A DNA stretch of 39,574 bases from Candidatus Krumholzibacteriia bacterium (GCA_030592845.1 JAUVII010000009.1:1-39574); one strand, 5' to 3'; shown: positions 1 through 8,850, counted from the stretch's first letter. The notes: generated by a model not told the origin, from the letters alone. Program-made: numbers and translations.

Positions 1-812
1 AACCCGATGTTCGCCAGCGACAGGTTGGATCCGTAGAACATCCATTCCTTGCGGCTGTGTTTGTCCATGTTGACCAACCCGATGGGCGTGCCGCTGAACT
101 CGTGGTTGAGGTTCAGGATGCCTACCTGCAACCCGTTGAATTCATGGGCCAGGTTGAGGAATCCCACCTGGATACCGTTCAGGCTTTCGGCGAAATTCAC
201 CAGCGCGAGCTGTCCGCCGCCCATCATGGAGTTGGCCGAATTGAGGAAAACCGCCACTTGGGCGCCAGCGAAGGGACCGGCGTTGACGTTGGCCACCGAA
301 CTGGCTTGCAGAAACGTGCCGCCGCCATCGTTGAGGTTCATGACGGCGCTGATCTGGGCACCGGCGAACCCGCGGTTGGTGTAGTTCAGGATCCCGGCCA
401 TCTGCAATCCGGCGAAGGCGTCTTCATCATAGTTGGCCAGCCCTGCAATCTGGAAACCTGCGCCGCCGCTCTTCAAATGGGAAAGTCCACCGGTCAGTGA
501 CAAGCCCTGAAAAAGCCCTCGGGTACTGGAGAACAGTCCGGTCAGCTGCAGGGCGGTGACATCACCGGAGGTCACTCCGGCGACGGCGTTCAGGTCGATA
601 CCATGAATGGCACCGGAACGGCCGTAAAAAACCGACAGGCGGAAATTGGTGGTGGTCTCCGGATTGGGGGTGGTGGCAATCGGATGCAGCAACTGCAATG
701 AGGCGAAGTGGTGCGGCGAGTTGTGGTCCGGTTGGGCGGCACAGGGGGCCGCCAACCCCGCCAGCAGGGTCAGAGAACCGAGTATGAATCGACTTAACAG
801 TTTGATGTTCAT
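1..812 (-). CDS. LA_2272-like surface repeat protein, partial (C-terminus outside window)
   Basis: This gene is missing from the ORF track because its 3' end lies beyond base 1, but the minus strand is open from an ATG at 812 to the window edge (about 270 codons). The protein starts with a signal peptide (MNIKLLSRFILGSL, then a hydrophobic run to about AAPCAAQ, likely signal peptidase I). It then carries repeating short units such as GLQVGILNL, GIQVGFLNLA, GLQMAGILNY and GAQISAVMN. This glycine/asparagine-rich repeat pattern is typical of LA_2272-type surface repeat proteins, which are thought to be envelope proteins of unknown role. The plus-strand ORFs at 49-384 and 57-500 are its shadows. 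It is divergent from the barrel gene at 905, with a 92-bp shared upstream region. The family assignment is recognition by pattern, and the C-terminus is unseen. Confidence 0.75.
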   Translation of the reverse strand, partial: MNIKLLSRFILGSLTLLAGLAAPCAAQPDHNSPHHFASLQLLHPIATTPNPETTTNFRLSVFYGRSGAIHGIDLNAVAGVTSGDVTALQLTGLFSSTRGLFQGLSLTGGLSHLKSGGAGFQIAGLANYDEDAFAGLQMAGILNYTNRGFAGAQISAVMNLNDGGGTFLQASSVANVNAGPFAGAQVAVFLNSANSMMGGGQLALVNFAESLNGIQVGFLNLAHEFNGLQVGILNLNHEFSGTPIGLVNMDKHSRKEWMFYGSNLSLANIG

Positions 813-904
813 TGCTTTCCGGTGGCGGAAGGTTTCAGTGCCGAGCGCAATCGTAGATTAAAATGTTGTTTGCGTCTACAGAAAGGTCCGGTTAGGATGG
901 CCCC

Positions 905-1558
905 ATGTTGAAATCCGCCAAAACCACCAATCGCCTGATGCTGCTCGCCCTTGCCAGCCTCATGGTTTGCCTGCAGGCGGGCACCGCTTCGGCCCTGAAG
1001 CCCCACGTTCGAGAGGGCTGGCTGGTGGGCGTTTCCTATGGCTACAGCGAGGGTAATATCGATTGGGCCGACAAGGACCAGGGAGCCTATAAAGGCGGAG
1101 TCGTTCCCGAGATTCGCTTCGGCCGGATGCTCAGTCCGAAGTTGGCGCTGGGACTGGAGTACCACGGTTGGATGTTGGAAAAAGGGATTGTCCCGGTGAA
1201 GCTGCGCAGCAGCCTGCAGAGTGTCACCCTTGCGGTCACCTGGTATCCCGGCAATTCCGGATCGGCCTTGGAAGGTTTTTTCATGCGGGCCGGCGCGGGT
1301 TACGGATGGGCCGGGTTTACCGTAGTCGAAATCGATGAAATTCCCCCGGACCACGTCCCCCTCGAACAGGAACACGGCACCCGCAAGGACGAATCCGGCA
1401 TCGGTTACAATTTCCAGCTGGGTTACGAATTCCGGCTGAGCCGCGCCTTCGCGACCGGGCTGGGCCTGGGCTTCGACTATCTTTCCATCAACGAGGAAAT
1501 CTACAAGTCGGCGTATTACTTTCCCATCACCCTGACCGCGACCTGGTACTGGGACTGA
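905..1558 (+). CDS. outer-membrane beta-barrel protein
   Basis: The 217-residue product has a clear N-terminal signal peptide (basic MLKSAKTTNR, hydrophobic core LMLLALASLMVCLQ, cleavage near TASA). The rest is made of alternating-residue beta strands with many Gly, Tyr and Trp, for example GWLVGVSYGYSEG and GAGYGWAGFTVVEID. It ends on aromatic residues (LTATWYWD), as outer-membrane barrels recognised by the Bam machinery do. The length suggests a small 8- to 10-stranded barrel of the OmpA/OMP_b-brl type. The start is supported by AGGA eight bases upstream of the ATG. Its stop is followed after one base by the end of hypE on the other strand, so the two genes are convergent. Cargo or function cannot be read from the sequence. 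Confidence 0.8.
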   Translation: MLKSAKTTNRLMLLALASLMVCLQAGTASALKPHVREGWLVGVSYGYSEGNIDWADKDQGAYKGGVVPEIRFGRMLSPKLALGLEYHGWMLEKGIVPVKLRSSLQSVTLAVTWYPGNSGSALEGFFMRAGAGYGWAGFTVVEIDEIPPDHVPLEQEHGTRKDESGIGYNFQLGYEFRLSRAFATGLGLGFDYLSINEEIYKSAYYFPITLTATWYWD

Positions 1559-1559
1559 T

Positions 1560-2618
1560 TCAACAAATCCGCGGCAGCTGTTCCCCCACAGGCATATCCA
1601 CGATGCGTTCGGCCCCGAAGGTGGTCTTCATGGCCACCAGCCCGGGATGATCAGCTACGACTTCGCCGATGATCGCCGCCTCCTGCCCGTATTCATGTCC
1701 GCGCATGGCCGCCAGAACGGCTTCTTTTTCCGCCGCGGGCACAATCGCGATCAGCTTGCCTTCATTGGCCACGTACAAGGGATCGATGCCCAGGATCTCG
1801 CAGGCTCCCGCCACATCGGGCCGAACGGAGAGGGCCCCCTCGTCCAGCTTGATGCCGACTTTGCTGGCCTTGGCGAATTCGTTCAGGGTGGTGGCCGCTC
1901 CGCCCCGGGTGGGATCGCGCAGTGTTCTGGTGCCCGGACCGGCGGCGAGGATCGTCTTGATCAACCCGTTCAGGGCGGCGGTGTCGCTGGACACGGTCGA
2001 TTGGAAACTCAAGCCCTCGCGGACGGTCATGACCGCCATGCCGTGATCGGCCAGGGTGCCGGACAGGATAACCGCATCGCCCGGCGCCATTGAAGCCGCC
2101 GAAAGGTTGAGGCCCTCGGGAATGACACCCAGGCCTGAAGTATTGATGAAGATTCCATCACAACTTCCTTTGCCCACCACCTTGGTGTCGCCGGTGACAA
2201 TCCGCACCCCCGCGCGCGCGGCGGCCGTTTCCATTGAGCAAAGAATCCGGTGGAAATCGGCCATCGGCAGGCCCTCCTCCAGGACAAAACCCACGCTGAG
2301 GGCTGAAACGTCGGCACCGCTCATGGCCACGTCGTTCACGGTGCCGTTGATGGCCAGGTCGCCGATGTCCCCACCGGGGAAAAATATCGGACTGACGACG
2401 AAGGTATCCGTCGAAAAGGCCACCCGCCCGGGGGGCAGGGTGAGCACGGCCTGGTCTTCCAGCATTTCCAGTTCGGGGCTGGCAAAGCGGGGCATGATCA
2501 GTTTGTCGATGAGGTCGGCCGACAGCAGGCCGCCGGCCCCGTGGGCCAGCTGGATGGAGTCGTGGTCCATCAGCGGCAGCGGGCAGCTCATCTTTTGAAA
2601 ATCCGGACGGTCCGTCAC
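1560..2618 (-). CDS. hypE: HypE, hydrogenase maturation carbamoyl dehydratase
   Basis: HypE accepts a carbamoyl group from HypF on its C-terminal cysteine and dehydrates it with ATP to a thiocyanate, which becomes the CN ligands of the NiFe site. The family is unmistakable: LAHGAGG near the N-terminus, [49 protein letters not shown] and the terminal LPRIC, whose last residue is the catalytic cysteine. I place the start at GTG 2618. It overlaps the hypD stop as GTGA and has AAGGAAGGG six bases upstream, giving 352 aa. An ATG at 2591 (343 aa) is an alternative, and the ORF track start at 2729 lies inside hypD and is too early. It is the last gene of hypC-hypD-hypE. Confidence 0.95.
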   Translation of the reverse strand: MTDRPDFQKMSCPLPLMDHDSIQLAHGAGGLLSADLIDKLIMPRFASPELEMLEDQAVLTLPPGRVAFSTDTFVVSPIFFPGGDIGDLAINGTVNDVAMSGADVSALSVGFVLEEGLPMADFHRILCSMETAAARAGVRIVTGDTKVVGKGSCDGIFINTSGLGVIPEGLNLSAASMAPGDAVILSGTLADHGMAVMTVREGLSFQSTVSSDTAALNGLIKTILAAGPGTRTLRDPTRGGAATTLNEFAKASKVGIKLDEGALSVRPDVAGACEILGIDPLYVANEGKLIAIVPAAEKEAVLAAMRGHEYGQEAAIIGEVVADHPGLVAMKTTFGAERIVDMPVGEQLPRIC

Positions 2619-3709
2619 AACAGGCCCTTCCTTGAATACTTGTGATAGGCGGCGCAGGCGCCTTCGCTCGAAACCATGGTCGCTCCCAGCGGTGAGGTCG
2701 GCGTGCATTCCTTGCCGAAGGCCGGGCACTCGTGGGGTTTTTTCAATCCCTGCAGGATCTCGCCGCTAATGCAGATCTCCGGCTCCTCGGTCACGATTCC
2801 TTCGACCTTGAACTTCTTTTCCGCGTCGAAGGCCGCCATTTCGTCCCGGATCATCAATCCGCTACCTGGAATCATTCCGATGCCCCGCCACTTGCGGTCG
2901 CACACCGTGTAGATCTCGTCCACCACGGCGCGCGCGGCGGGATTGCCCTCGGCACTGACCACACGCAGGTACTGGTTTTCCACGCCGGGCTGCCCGTTTT
3001 CCAGAAGTTGGACGGTTTTGAGGATGCCCTCGAGAATATCCACCGGTTCGAATCCCGTCGGCACGATGGGCACCCGGTATTTCGCGGCGATGGGTTCGTA
3101 TTCGTCCCAGCCCATGATGGTGCACACGTGGCCCGCGGCGAGGAACCCCTGCACCCGGCAGGCGGGCGAAGACAGGATGGCCTCCATGGCCGGCGGCACC
3201 AGCACGTGGCTGACGATTTCGCTGAAGTTGGTCAGACCCTCGGCGGCCGCCTGCTTGATGGCCATGGCGTTGCCCGGCGCAGTGGTTTCGAAACCGACCG
3301 CGAGGAAAACCACTTCACGATCGGGGTTTTCGCGGGCCATCTTCACCGCTTCGAGGGGGGAGTAGACCATGCGGACGTCGCCGCCCCGCGACTTGACGCG
3401 GAACAGGTCGTCGCTGCTGCCGGGTACGCGCAGCATGTCGCCGAAGGAAGTGAAGATGACATCCGGCCGCGCCGCGATGGCCAGGGCCCGGTCGATTGTT
3501 TCCAGAGGCGTGACGCACACCGGGCAACCGGGGCCGTGGACCAGGGTTATTTCCGGCGGCAGCAGCTGGTCGATGCCGTAACGCATGATCGAATGGGTCT
3601 GCCCGCCGCAGATCTCCATGATCACCCAGGGCCCAGTGACCGCGCGTTTGATTTCCTCCAGCAGCCCCTTGGCCAGTTGGGGATCGCGGAATTCGTCCAG
3701 GTACTTCAC
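2615..3709 (-). CDS. hypD: HypD, hydrogenase maturation Fe-S scaffold
   Basis: HypD is the [4Fe-4S] protein that, with HypC, holds the iron while its CN and CO ligands are attached. The 364-residue length matches the family. Diagnostic blocks are [17 protein letters not shown] (Cys34), [11 protein letters not shown] (Cys62 and Cys65) and [12 protein letters not shown] cysteine-rich C-terminal part ([32 protein letters not shown]) binds the cluster. It overlaps hypC upstream by ATGA and hypE downstream by GTGA, so the three genes are translationally coupled. All key cysteines seem present; nothing is unusual. Confidence 0.96.
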   Translation of the reverse strand: MKYLDEFRDPQLAKGLLEEIKRAVTGPWVIMEICGGQTHSIMRYGIDQLLPPEITLVHGPGCPVCVTPLETIDRALAIAARPDVIFTSFGDMLRVPGSSDDLFRVKSRGGDVRMVYSPLEAVKMARENPDREVVFLAVGFETTAPGNAMAIKQAAAEGLTNFSEIVSHVLVPPAMEAILSSPACRVQGFLAAGHVCTIMGWDEYEPIAAKYRVPIVPTGFEPVDILEGILKTVQLLENGQPGVENQYLRVVSAEGNPAARAVVDEIYTVCDRKWRGIGMIPGSGLMIRDEMAAFDAEKKFKVEGIVTEEPEICISGEILQGLKKPHECPAFGKECTPTSPLGATMVSSEGACAAYHKYSRKGLL

Positions 3710-3966
3710 TTGGCGTCCTTTTCCTTGCGGTCTTCTTCCATGATGTCGGCCAGACGGCTCAATTCCCGCAGCGAAGCCTGGGCTTCGTCCTCATTGAGGA
3801 TCTGCAGGGCGAACCCGGCGTGCACGATGACGTAGCTGCCCACTTCGGCCTCGGGCGTGTAGGTCAGGCAGGCCTGGTTTTGCACGCCGGCGTAGTCGAT
3901 CAGGCCCATGACGAGCCCGTTCTCTTCGAATGTCTTGAGCACCCTGCCGGGGATGGCCAGGCACAT
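3706..3966 (-). CDS. hypC: HypC, hydrogenase maturation chaperone (first copy)
   Basis: HypC is a small OB-fold chaperone that binds HypD and then the precursor large subunit through its N-terminal cysteine. The 86-residue protein starts MCLAIPGRV, the signature in which Cys2 becomes the functional N-terminus after Met removal. It also has the conserved [20 protein letters not shown] block and a charged C-terminal helix ([10 protein letters not shown]). The start is fixed by the MCL motif and by GGAG five bases upstream. It heads the hypCDE block and diverges from the lipoprotein gene at 4060. A second HypC is encoded at 21612-21863, so this copy is probably the general one, but which hydrogenase each serves is inference. 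Confidence 0.95.
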   Translation of the reverse strand: MCLAIPGRVLKTFEENGLVMGLIDYAGVQNQACLTYTPEAEVGSYVIVHAGFALQILNEDEAQASLRELSRLADIMEEDRKEKDAK

Positions 3967-3989
3967 GGCGGCTCCATTCCATGATATGA

Positions 3990-4023
3990 AAGATGGAATT
4001 CATCTTCCCGTTTCCTGTATAAT
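3990..4023. promoter_or_regulatory. divergent control region: 17-bp inverted repeat and -10 box
   Basis: Between hypC (minus) and the lipoprotein gene (plus) lies the inverted repeat AAGATG-N5-CATCTT at 3990-4006. A perfect TATAAT follows at 4018-4023, placed to start plus-strand transcription near 4030. The -35 position relative to this box falls inside the repeat and has no good match, which would fit an activator or repressor site. The repeat and the -10 box are seen directly; a regulatory role is inferred. Confidence 0.45.
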
Positions 4024-4059
4024 AACACCTTGAACCCCGAATATTCAGGAGGATTTGTC

Positions 4060-4893
4060 TTGGAAAAAATGTACCGGTTTTTGGCCCTGGCGGCCCTTTG
4101 TCTTTGTGTGGGCGCCTGCGACGACGACGATCCCGTCAAGCCCGCGGAATTTGCGGTGACCATCCAGGTGAAAGATACCGGTGGCGATCCTGTGGAAGGG
4201 TTGCGGGTCCATCTGGTCAACGACCATATTTTTTTCCAGGACGGGGGGATGGCGGCGAAGGCCGCAGTGGTTATTCCATTCCGTACGGAAATTCCGGTCC
4301 ATTCTGTCATGACGATCGAGGATATCGAGGGCCGGACCATTCGGAATCTGCATGAGGGTTCCATCCAGAAGGGCAGTTACAACATTGTCTGGGACGGGAT
4401 GAACAATGCCGGCGATCACCAGCCCTCGGGCCGTTACACGGTTCACCTTGTCTTCACGAACCCGGAAACGGGCAGTTGGGTATTCGAGGACAGGACGGAC
4501 ATGCTGCTTTCCATGCTCGACGCGTCACGAGTGCCCGCGGGGTTCACGAATAAAAACGGGAAGTTGGTGCTCAATGATAAGACCCTGTTCCCCCACCTGT
4601 ATGACCGGCCGGATTTGACCGCCACCGACGAAAACAGTCAGATCATGGGAATGATCAACTTGACTTCGATGATGCGGATTTCCCTGTCCGATACCTCTGG
4701 CGGGGGTGGTATGTGGTTCAAAATGGTGGTGGACGACTCGGAGCCCGTAAACCTGATCTGGAATCCGCGCGTAGCGGCGGCAGCCCCTGGGGATGAACTC
4801 CCGGCTCCGTTGTTTCCCGGCGTTGCCAAGACGGACACGACCCAGCCCGAATTGTTCGACCTGGGTCTGGTCTATCCCAACCCGTTCAACTGA
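4060..4893 (+). CDS. lipoprotein with FlgD-Ig-like fold, ending abruptly at NPFN
   Basis: The product is a secreted lipoprotein: a short hydrophobic signal ends in the lipobox VGAC, followed by DDDD. I choose TTG 4060 as the start because AGGAGG lies seven bases upstream; the ATG nine bases later is too far from it, and the track start at 4030 has no ribosome site. Residues from about 30 contain a carboxypeptidase-regulatory-like strand set (VKDTGGDPVEGLRVHLV) and a FlgD-Ig-like region (IRNLHEGSIQKGSYNIVWDG, then PSGRYTVHL). The last residues are LGLVYPNPFN and then TGA. In full-length proteins NPFNP begins a C-terminal domain of about 80 residues with an LP strand and GVYFYRL, so this looks like a 3' truncation. 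The following bases already belong to the opposite-strand ferredoxin gene. Role unknown. Confidence 0.75.
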   Translation: MEKMYRFLALAALCLCVGACDDDDPVKPAEFAVTIQVKDTGGDPVEGLRVHLVNDHIFFQDGGMAAKAAVVIPFRTEIPVHSVMTIEDIEGRTIRNLHEGSIQKGSYNIVWDGMNNAGDHQPSGRYTVHLVFTNPETGSWVFEDRTDMLLSMLDASRVPAGFTNKNGKLVLNDKTLFPHLYDRPDLTATDENSQIMGMINLTSMMRISLSDTSGGGGMWFKMVVDDSEPVNLIWNPRVAAAAPGDELPAPLFPGVAKTDTTQPELFDLGLVYPNPFN

Positions 4894-4905
4894 TCGGTCG
4901 CCGGA

Positions 4906-5199
4906 TCACTCGCCCGTCGCGTCATCCAGGATCTGCTGCAGGTCCTCCTGCTTGACCGCCATCATCAACTCGCCGTCGGGATACCTGACGGCCATGACGC
5001 CCTGCTCGCAGCCGCCCAGGCAGCCGCTCTGGAATACGCGGATCTGGCCCTCCAGGCCCTTCTCCTTGACCATGTTCTTCAGCTCATCGCGTATGTCGCG
5101 TCCGCCACGGTCGGCGCAGCAGGGTTTGGGGTGCCCGTCGGGCCGCTTGTGGGTGCAGACGAAGATGGCGTTGGGAAAGGGCGCGGGGAATTTAAGCAT
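4906..5199 (-). CDS. thioredoxin-like [2Fe-2S] ferredoxin
   Basis: This 97-residue protein resembles the thioredoxin-fold [2Fe-2S] ferredoxins (Aquifex/Clostridium type, also found as HoxE/NuoE-like domains). The N-terminal strand IFVCTHKR supplies Cys15, HPKPCCADRGG supplies Cys27/28, and SGCLGGCEQG supplies Cys60 and Cys64, the usual four-ligand pattern with one extra adjacent cysteine. The C-terminal part (GVMAVRYPDGELM, QEDLQQILDD) is typical. CGGAG seven bases before the ATG supports the start. It lies 80 bp downstream of hypF on the same strand, so it probably belongs to the hyp transcript. It could carry electrons for maturation or from a hydrogenase, but this is inferred from position only. 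Confidence 0.85.
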   Translation of the reverse strand: MLKFPAPFPNAIFVCTHKRPDGHPKPCCADRGGRDIRDELKNMVKEKGLEGQIRVFQSGCLGGCEQGVMAVRYPDGELMMAVKQEDLQQILDDATGE

Positions 5200-5279
5200 T
5201 GTTCACTCCGAAGTTTTTGGGCGTAAGATAATTTTCCCTACGAATAACTGATTTTGATCCCATCCGCACCTTTCCGGAC

Positions 5280-7643
5280 CTAATTGCCGTCGGCCAGCCG
5301 CGCGCGGGCCACAATCGCCTGGCCCAGGGCTATCGCTCCATCGTTTGCCGGAACCAGCAGTGGCCGGTGGATGGCAAATCCTTCCTCGCGCAGCAACCGG
5401 GCGGTTTCTTCGATCAGTATCTCGTTCTGGAAAACACCGCCGCCCAAAACGACATCCTTCAACCCGGATCGGCGGGATGCTTCCCGTGCCGCGGCGACAA
5501 ACAGGTCGATGAGCGTCCTGTGGAAACGGGCGCTGATCTCGGCGGGCACAGCTCCCACCGCCAGGGCTTCCACAACCCCTCGGATAATCGGGTCAACCGG
5601 AATAATGAACCCGTCAACCTCTTTTGAAATAACAGCTTGGCAAGGAGATACCCCTCGGGGGGCATCTCCGGACAAAGGCGCGCAGAACGGCGCTGCAACG
5701 GCCACCTCGTCACGGCTGACCATGGCCATCATCTCGATGGCTGCCTGGGCCTCGTAACGGGCTTCGAGCCATCCGCCGGTCAGGGCCGCCACCGCGTCGA
5801 ACAGCCGGCCGCAACTGCTGGTGACGGGGGAATTCAGGTCTTTGTCCAACATTTCGACGACGGCGGCCACGGGCAGATCCGCCATCCAGGGAAGTTTCGG
5901 CAGGTCGTCCCCGAAAGCGTGCCGCAAATAACTGACGGCGGTGCGCCATGGTGCGCGAATCGCGGCATCGCCCCCCGGCAAAGGGACGGGATCAAAATGT
6001 CCCAGCCGCTGAAATTCCTTCAGGTCCCCGGCCAGGATCTCCCCGCCCCAGATGGTGCCGTCGATGCCGTAACCGGTGCCGTCCATGATCAGGCCGATGA
6101 CCGGCCCGGTTAAACCATGCTCGGCCATGACCGCCGCCAGGTGGGCGTGGTGGTGCTGGACCGGTTCGAGGGTTGACCCGCGATCGGTCTGCTCCTTGGC
6201 CCAGCGGGTGCTGAAGTAGCCGGGATGCAGATCATGGGCGATCACCCCGGGCCGGCATTCCAGGACATCCTGCAGGGTCGCCACGGTTTCGGAAAAAAAT
6301 TCGAAGGCCTGCAGGTTTCCCATGTCGCCGATATGGGGACTGAGAAAGGCCCGGTCCTCTTTCAGCAGGCAGACCGTGTTTTTCAGTTCGGGGCCGACCG
6401 CGAGAATATCGGGGCCCGAAGCAGCCGCGCCCTTCAGGTGAATCGGCACCGGCGCGTAGCCCCGGCTGCGGCGGAACAGCAGCGGGCCGTCGTCCAGGAT
6501 CTGGATCACCGAATCGTCCGCCCGGCGAACAATGTCCCGGTCGTGCAGCAGCCAGGCGTCGGCGATGAACCTCAGCCGCGTGGTGGCTTCCGTGTTGCCC
6601 AGGCAGATGGGTTCGTCGCTGGCGTTGCCGCTGGTCATGACCAGGGCCTCCACGCCACGGGCCCGCAATTTATCGAACAAAAGGTGGTGGAGCGGGGTGT
6701 ACGGCAGCATGACTCCCAAACGACGATGTCCGGCCGCGACCGAAGGGGCCGCCAGCTGTCCGCCATCATTCCTGTTCACCAAAACGATGGGCGCGCGGGG
6801 GGACGTCAACATCTCCTCTTCCGCTTCACCGAAAACGCCCAGTCGGCGCGCGGCTTCAATATTCCCGGCCATGACCGCCAGGGGTTTGGCCTCGCGGTTT
6901 TTGTGCCGTCGCAGGCGGGCGACGGCTTTTTCGTCGTCGGAACGCACCGCGAGATGGAATCCACCCAGGCCCTTGAGGGCCAGGACCCGGCCGACCGCGA
7001 GCAATCCGGCCGCCGCCTCCAGGGGGTCGGTGCGGCCGGAGATTACGCCGTCGTAGTCCTCCAGCCACACGCGCGGTCCACACTCCGGACAGGCGTTGGG
7101 CTGCGCATGAAAACGTCGATCGCCAGGATCCTCGTACTCGGTTTGGCACAAGGGGCACATGGTGAACGGGGCCATCGAGGTGTGCGGTCTGTCGTACGGA
7201 ATGCGGCCGATGATGGTCCACCGGGGCCCGCAGTTGGTGCAGTTGGTGAAGGGGTAGCCACACCGCCTGTCCTCGGGATCTCGGATCTCGGCAAGGCAGT
7301 CGTCGCAGGTGGCCACGTCGAAGGGAATCAGGGTGCGGGTGCCGGGCGCGTCGACCGAGGCGCGGATTTCGAATTCCGCGGCGCCGGGATCGATTTCCAT
7401 CTCGTCAATGTCCACCGCCACGATGTCCGCCAGGGGAGGTGCTTCACCGGTCAAACGGACGGCGAAGCTGTCCAGTGCCTCGCCGGGTCCCTGGACTTCG
7501 ATGACCACGCCTTCGCTGGTGTTGGTGACGAACCCGGCCAGATTTTCGCCGCGCGCCAGGTTGTAGACGAAAGGTCGGAACCCAACGCCCTGGACAATGC
7601 CGTCCACCAGGAATCTTCGGCGCAGGGTGGTGAGAGACGTCAT
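5280..7643 (-). CDS. hypF: HypF, carbamoyltransferase of hydrogenase maturation
   Basis: HypF makes carbamoyl-adenylate from carbamoyl phosphate and ATP and transfers the carbamoyl group to HypE. All expected domains are present in order. First is an acylphosphatase domain (GIVQGVGFRPFVYNLA, FVTNTSEG). Next come two zinc fingers (CDDCLAEI...CTNCGP and CPLCQTEYED...CPECGP). A YrdC-like domain follows (LALKGLGGFHLAV, NREAKPLAVM, TSGNASDEPI). Last is a Kae1-like domain (PVQHHHAHLAAVMAEHG, IMDGTGYGIDG, SSCGRLFDAVAALTG, VLGGGVFQN). The ATG at 7643 overlaps the hypB stop as ATGA, giving 787 aa, a normal length; the track start at 7691 would intrude into hypB. The plus-strand 523-aa ORF over this region is a shadow. 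Confidence 0.96.
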   Translation of the reverse strand: MTSLTTLRRRFLVDGIVQGVGFRPFVYNLARGENLAGFVTNTSEGVVIEVQGPGEALDSFAVRLTGEAPPLADIVAVDIDEMEIDPGAAEFEIRASVDAPGTRTLIPFDVATCDDCLAEIRDPEDRRCGYPFTNCTNCGPRWTIIGRIPYDRPHTSMAPFTMCPLCQTEYEDPGDRRFHAQPNACPECGPRVWLEDYDGVISGRTDPLEAAAGLLAVGRVLALKGLGGFHLAVRSDDEKAVARLRRHKNREAKPLAVMAGNIEAARRLGVFGEAEEEMLTSPRAPIVLVNRNDGGQLAAPSVAAGHRRLGVMLPYTPLHHLLFDKLRARGVEALVMTSGNASDEPICLGNTEATTRLRFIADAWLLHDRDIVRRADDSVIQILDDGPLLFRRSRGYAPVPIHLKGAAASGPDILAVGPELKNTVCLLKEDRAFLSPHIGDMGNLQAFEFFSETVATLQDVLECRPGVIAHDLHPGYFSTRWAKEQTDRGSTLEPVQHHHAHLAAVMAEHGLTGPVIGLIMDGTGYGIDGTIWGGEILAGDLKEFQRLGHFDPVPLPGGDAAIRAPWRTAVSYLRHAFGDDLPKLPWMADLPVAAVVEMLDKDLNSPVTSSCGRLFDAVAALTGGWLEARYEAQAAIEMMAMVSRDEVAVAAPFCAPLSGDAPRGVSPCQAVISKEVDGFIIPVDPIIRGVVEALAVGAVPAEISARFHRTLIDLFVAAAREASRRSGLKDVVLGGGVFQNEILIEETARLLREEGFAIHRPLLVPANDGAIALGQAIVARARLADGN

Positions 7644-8479
7644 GATTCGGTCCGGCGACTCCCCAATCGGTTCTTCAACCAATCGTACCACTGCTCCAGA
7701 CCTTCGCCGGTGGTGGCGGACACGCGATGGAACTCGAGTCTGGGGTTCACTGCCCGGGCGGCCTGTTCACACTTGTCCACATCGAAGTTCACGTAGGGAA
7801 GCAGATCGATCTTGTTGATCAGGCATAAGTCTGCCGCGGCGAACATGGTGGGATATTTCAGGGGTTTGTCGTCACCTTCGGTGACGCTGATGATCACGAC
7901 CTTGGCGGCTTCGCCCAGATCGAACATGGCAGGGCAGACCAGGTTGCCCACGTTTTCGATCATCAGGCACGAGCCGTCGGCGGGCGCGAGTTCGTCGCAG
8001 GCCCGCCTGATCATCCGCGCGTCCAGGTGGCAGCCCTTACCGGTGTTGACCTGGATCACGGGCGCGCCCGTGGCCGCGATGCGGTCCGCGTCGTTCAGCG
8101 TTTGCTGGTCGCCTTCGATGACCGAAATGTTCATCCCGTCCTTCAGGGCGGTGATGGTGCGTTCCAGTACGGTGGTTTTTCCCGACCCCGGCGATGAAAC
8201 CAGGTTGAGCGCGAGAATGCCCTTGGCTTCGAACCAGCCGCGGTTGCGTTGGGCCAGCAGGTTGTTCTGCTGCAGGATGTCGGTTTCGACCTGAAGCGTG
8301 CGCGAGGCGCCGTGACCGTCGGAATGGTCATGATCATGATGGTTGTGGTGGTGATGATCGTGGGTGTGGCCGGGATCATGATGGTGATCATGATGATGGT
8401 CGTGATGATGCCCCGGCTCGCCGGGTTTACGGAAAGTCACCGCCTCGGGGGGTTGGTCGCAGCCGCAGGTGTCACACAT
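7640..8479 (-). CDS. hypB: HypB, nickel-binding GTPase
   Basis: HypB inserts nickel into the hydrogenase large subunit with HypA, using GTP. The N-terminus MCDTCGCDQ is the high-affinity CxxCGC nickel site. It is followed by a very histidine-rich stretch (roughly residues 24-55, with runs such as HHHDHHHD) that can store nickel. The GTPase core has SSPGSGKTT (P-loop), EGDQQT, GKGCHLDA and ENVGNLVCPAMFDLGE (the second metal site) and NKIDLLPY (NKxD). The 279-residue length fits a His-rich HypB. It lies 29 bp after hypA and overlaps hypF by ATGA. Residue details are read directly; the storage role of the His tract follows from characterised family members. Confidence 0.96.
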   Translation of the reverse strand: MCDTCGCDQPPEAVTFRKPGEPGHHHDHHHDHHHDPGHTHDHHHHNHHDHDHSDGHGASRTLQVETDILQQNNLLAQRNRGWFEAKGILALNLVSSPGSGKTTVLERTITALKDGMNISVIEGDQQTLNDADRIAATGAPVIQVNTGKGCHLDARMIRRACDELAPADGSCLMIENVGNLVCPAMFDLGEAAKVVIISVTEGDDKPLKYPTMFAAADLCLINKIDLLPYVNFDVDKCEQAARAVNPRLEFHRVSATTGEGLEQWYDWLKNRLGSRRTES

Positions 8480-8508
8480 GTCGCGCTCCAGGTTGGTTCA
8501 GGTTCAAA

Positions 8509-8850
8509 TCAATCAACGTTGATGGACCGGACCCTCAGTTCCCGGCCCTGCAGGATCTCCAAAAGCGCCTGCCCGCACTCCGGACAGACGGCCATGAAAT
8601 ATTCCATCGCCACTTCGCGATCGCAATCGGGGCAGTGTCCGCGGCCGGGGATCTCATGGATCACCAGGTCCGCGGTTTCGGCGAGGGTCCCGCGACGGGC
8701 CACCTCGAAGCAGAACTCCAGCGACGGAATTTCCACTCCCGCCAATTCACCCACTTCGATTTCGACGGAATTGATGATCCGGGCACCGGCTGCCCGCGCC
8801 TCATTCCCGGCGATGTCCAGGATTCCGGACACGATGGACATCTCATGCAT
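8509..8850 (-). CDS. hypA: HypA, nickel metallochaperone
   Basis: HypA binds nickel at its N-terminal Met-His-Glu and passes it to the hydrogenase precursor with HypB. The 113-residue protein starts MHEMSIVSGILDIA, with His2 as the nickel ligand. It carries IEVGELAGVEIPSLEFCFEVA and a zinc site of Cys73, Cys76, Cys89 and Cys92 (GHCPDCDREV and AVCPECG). The start at 8850 is dictated by the MHE motif, which the longer track ORF (from 9423) hides. It begins two bases after the stop of the nickel/cobalt transporter, so the two are co-transcribed. Confidence 0.94.
   Translation of the reverse strand: MHEMSIVSGILDIAGNEARAAGARIINSVEIEVGELAGVEIPSLEFCFEVARRGTLAETADLVIHEIPGRGHCPDCDREVAMEYFMAVCPECGQALLEILQGRELRVRSINVD

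Noticed and set aside
6225-7796. 523-aa plus-strand ORF
   Set aside because: Shadow of hypF, which has complete domain order on the minus strand.
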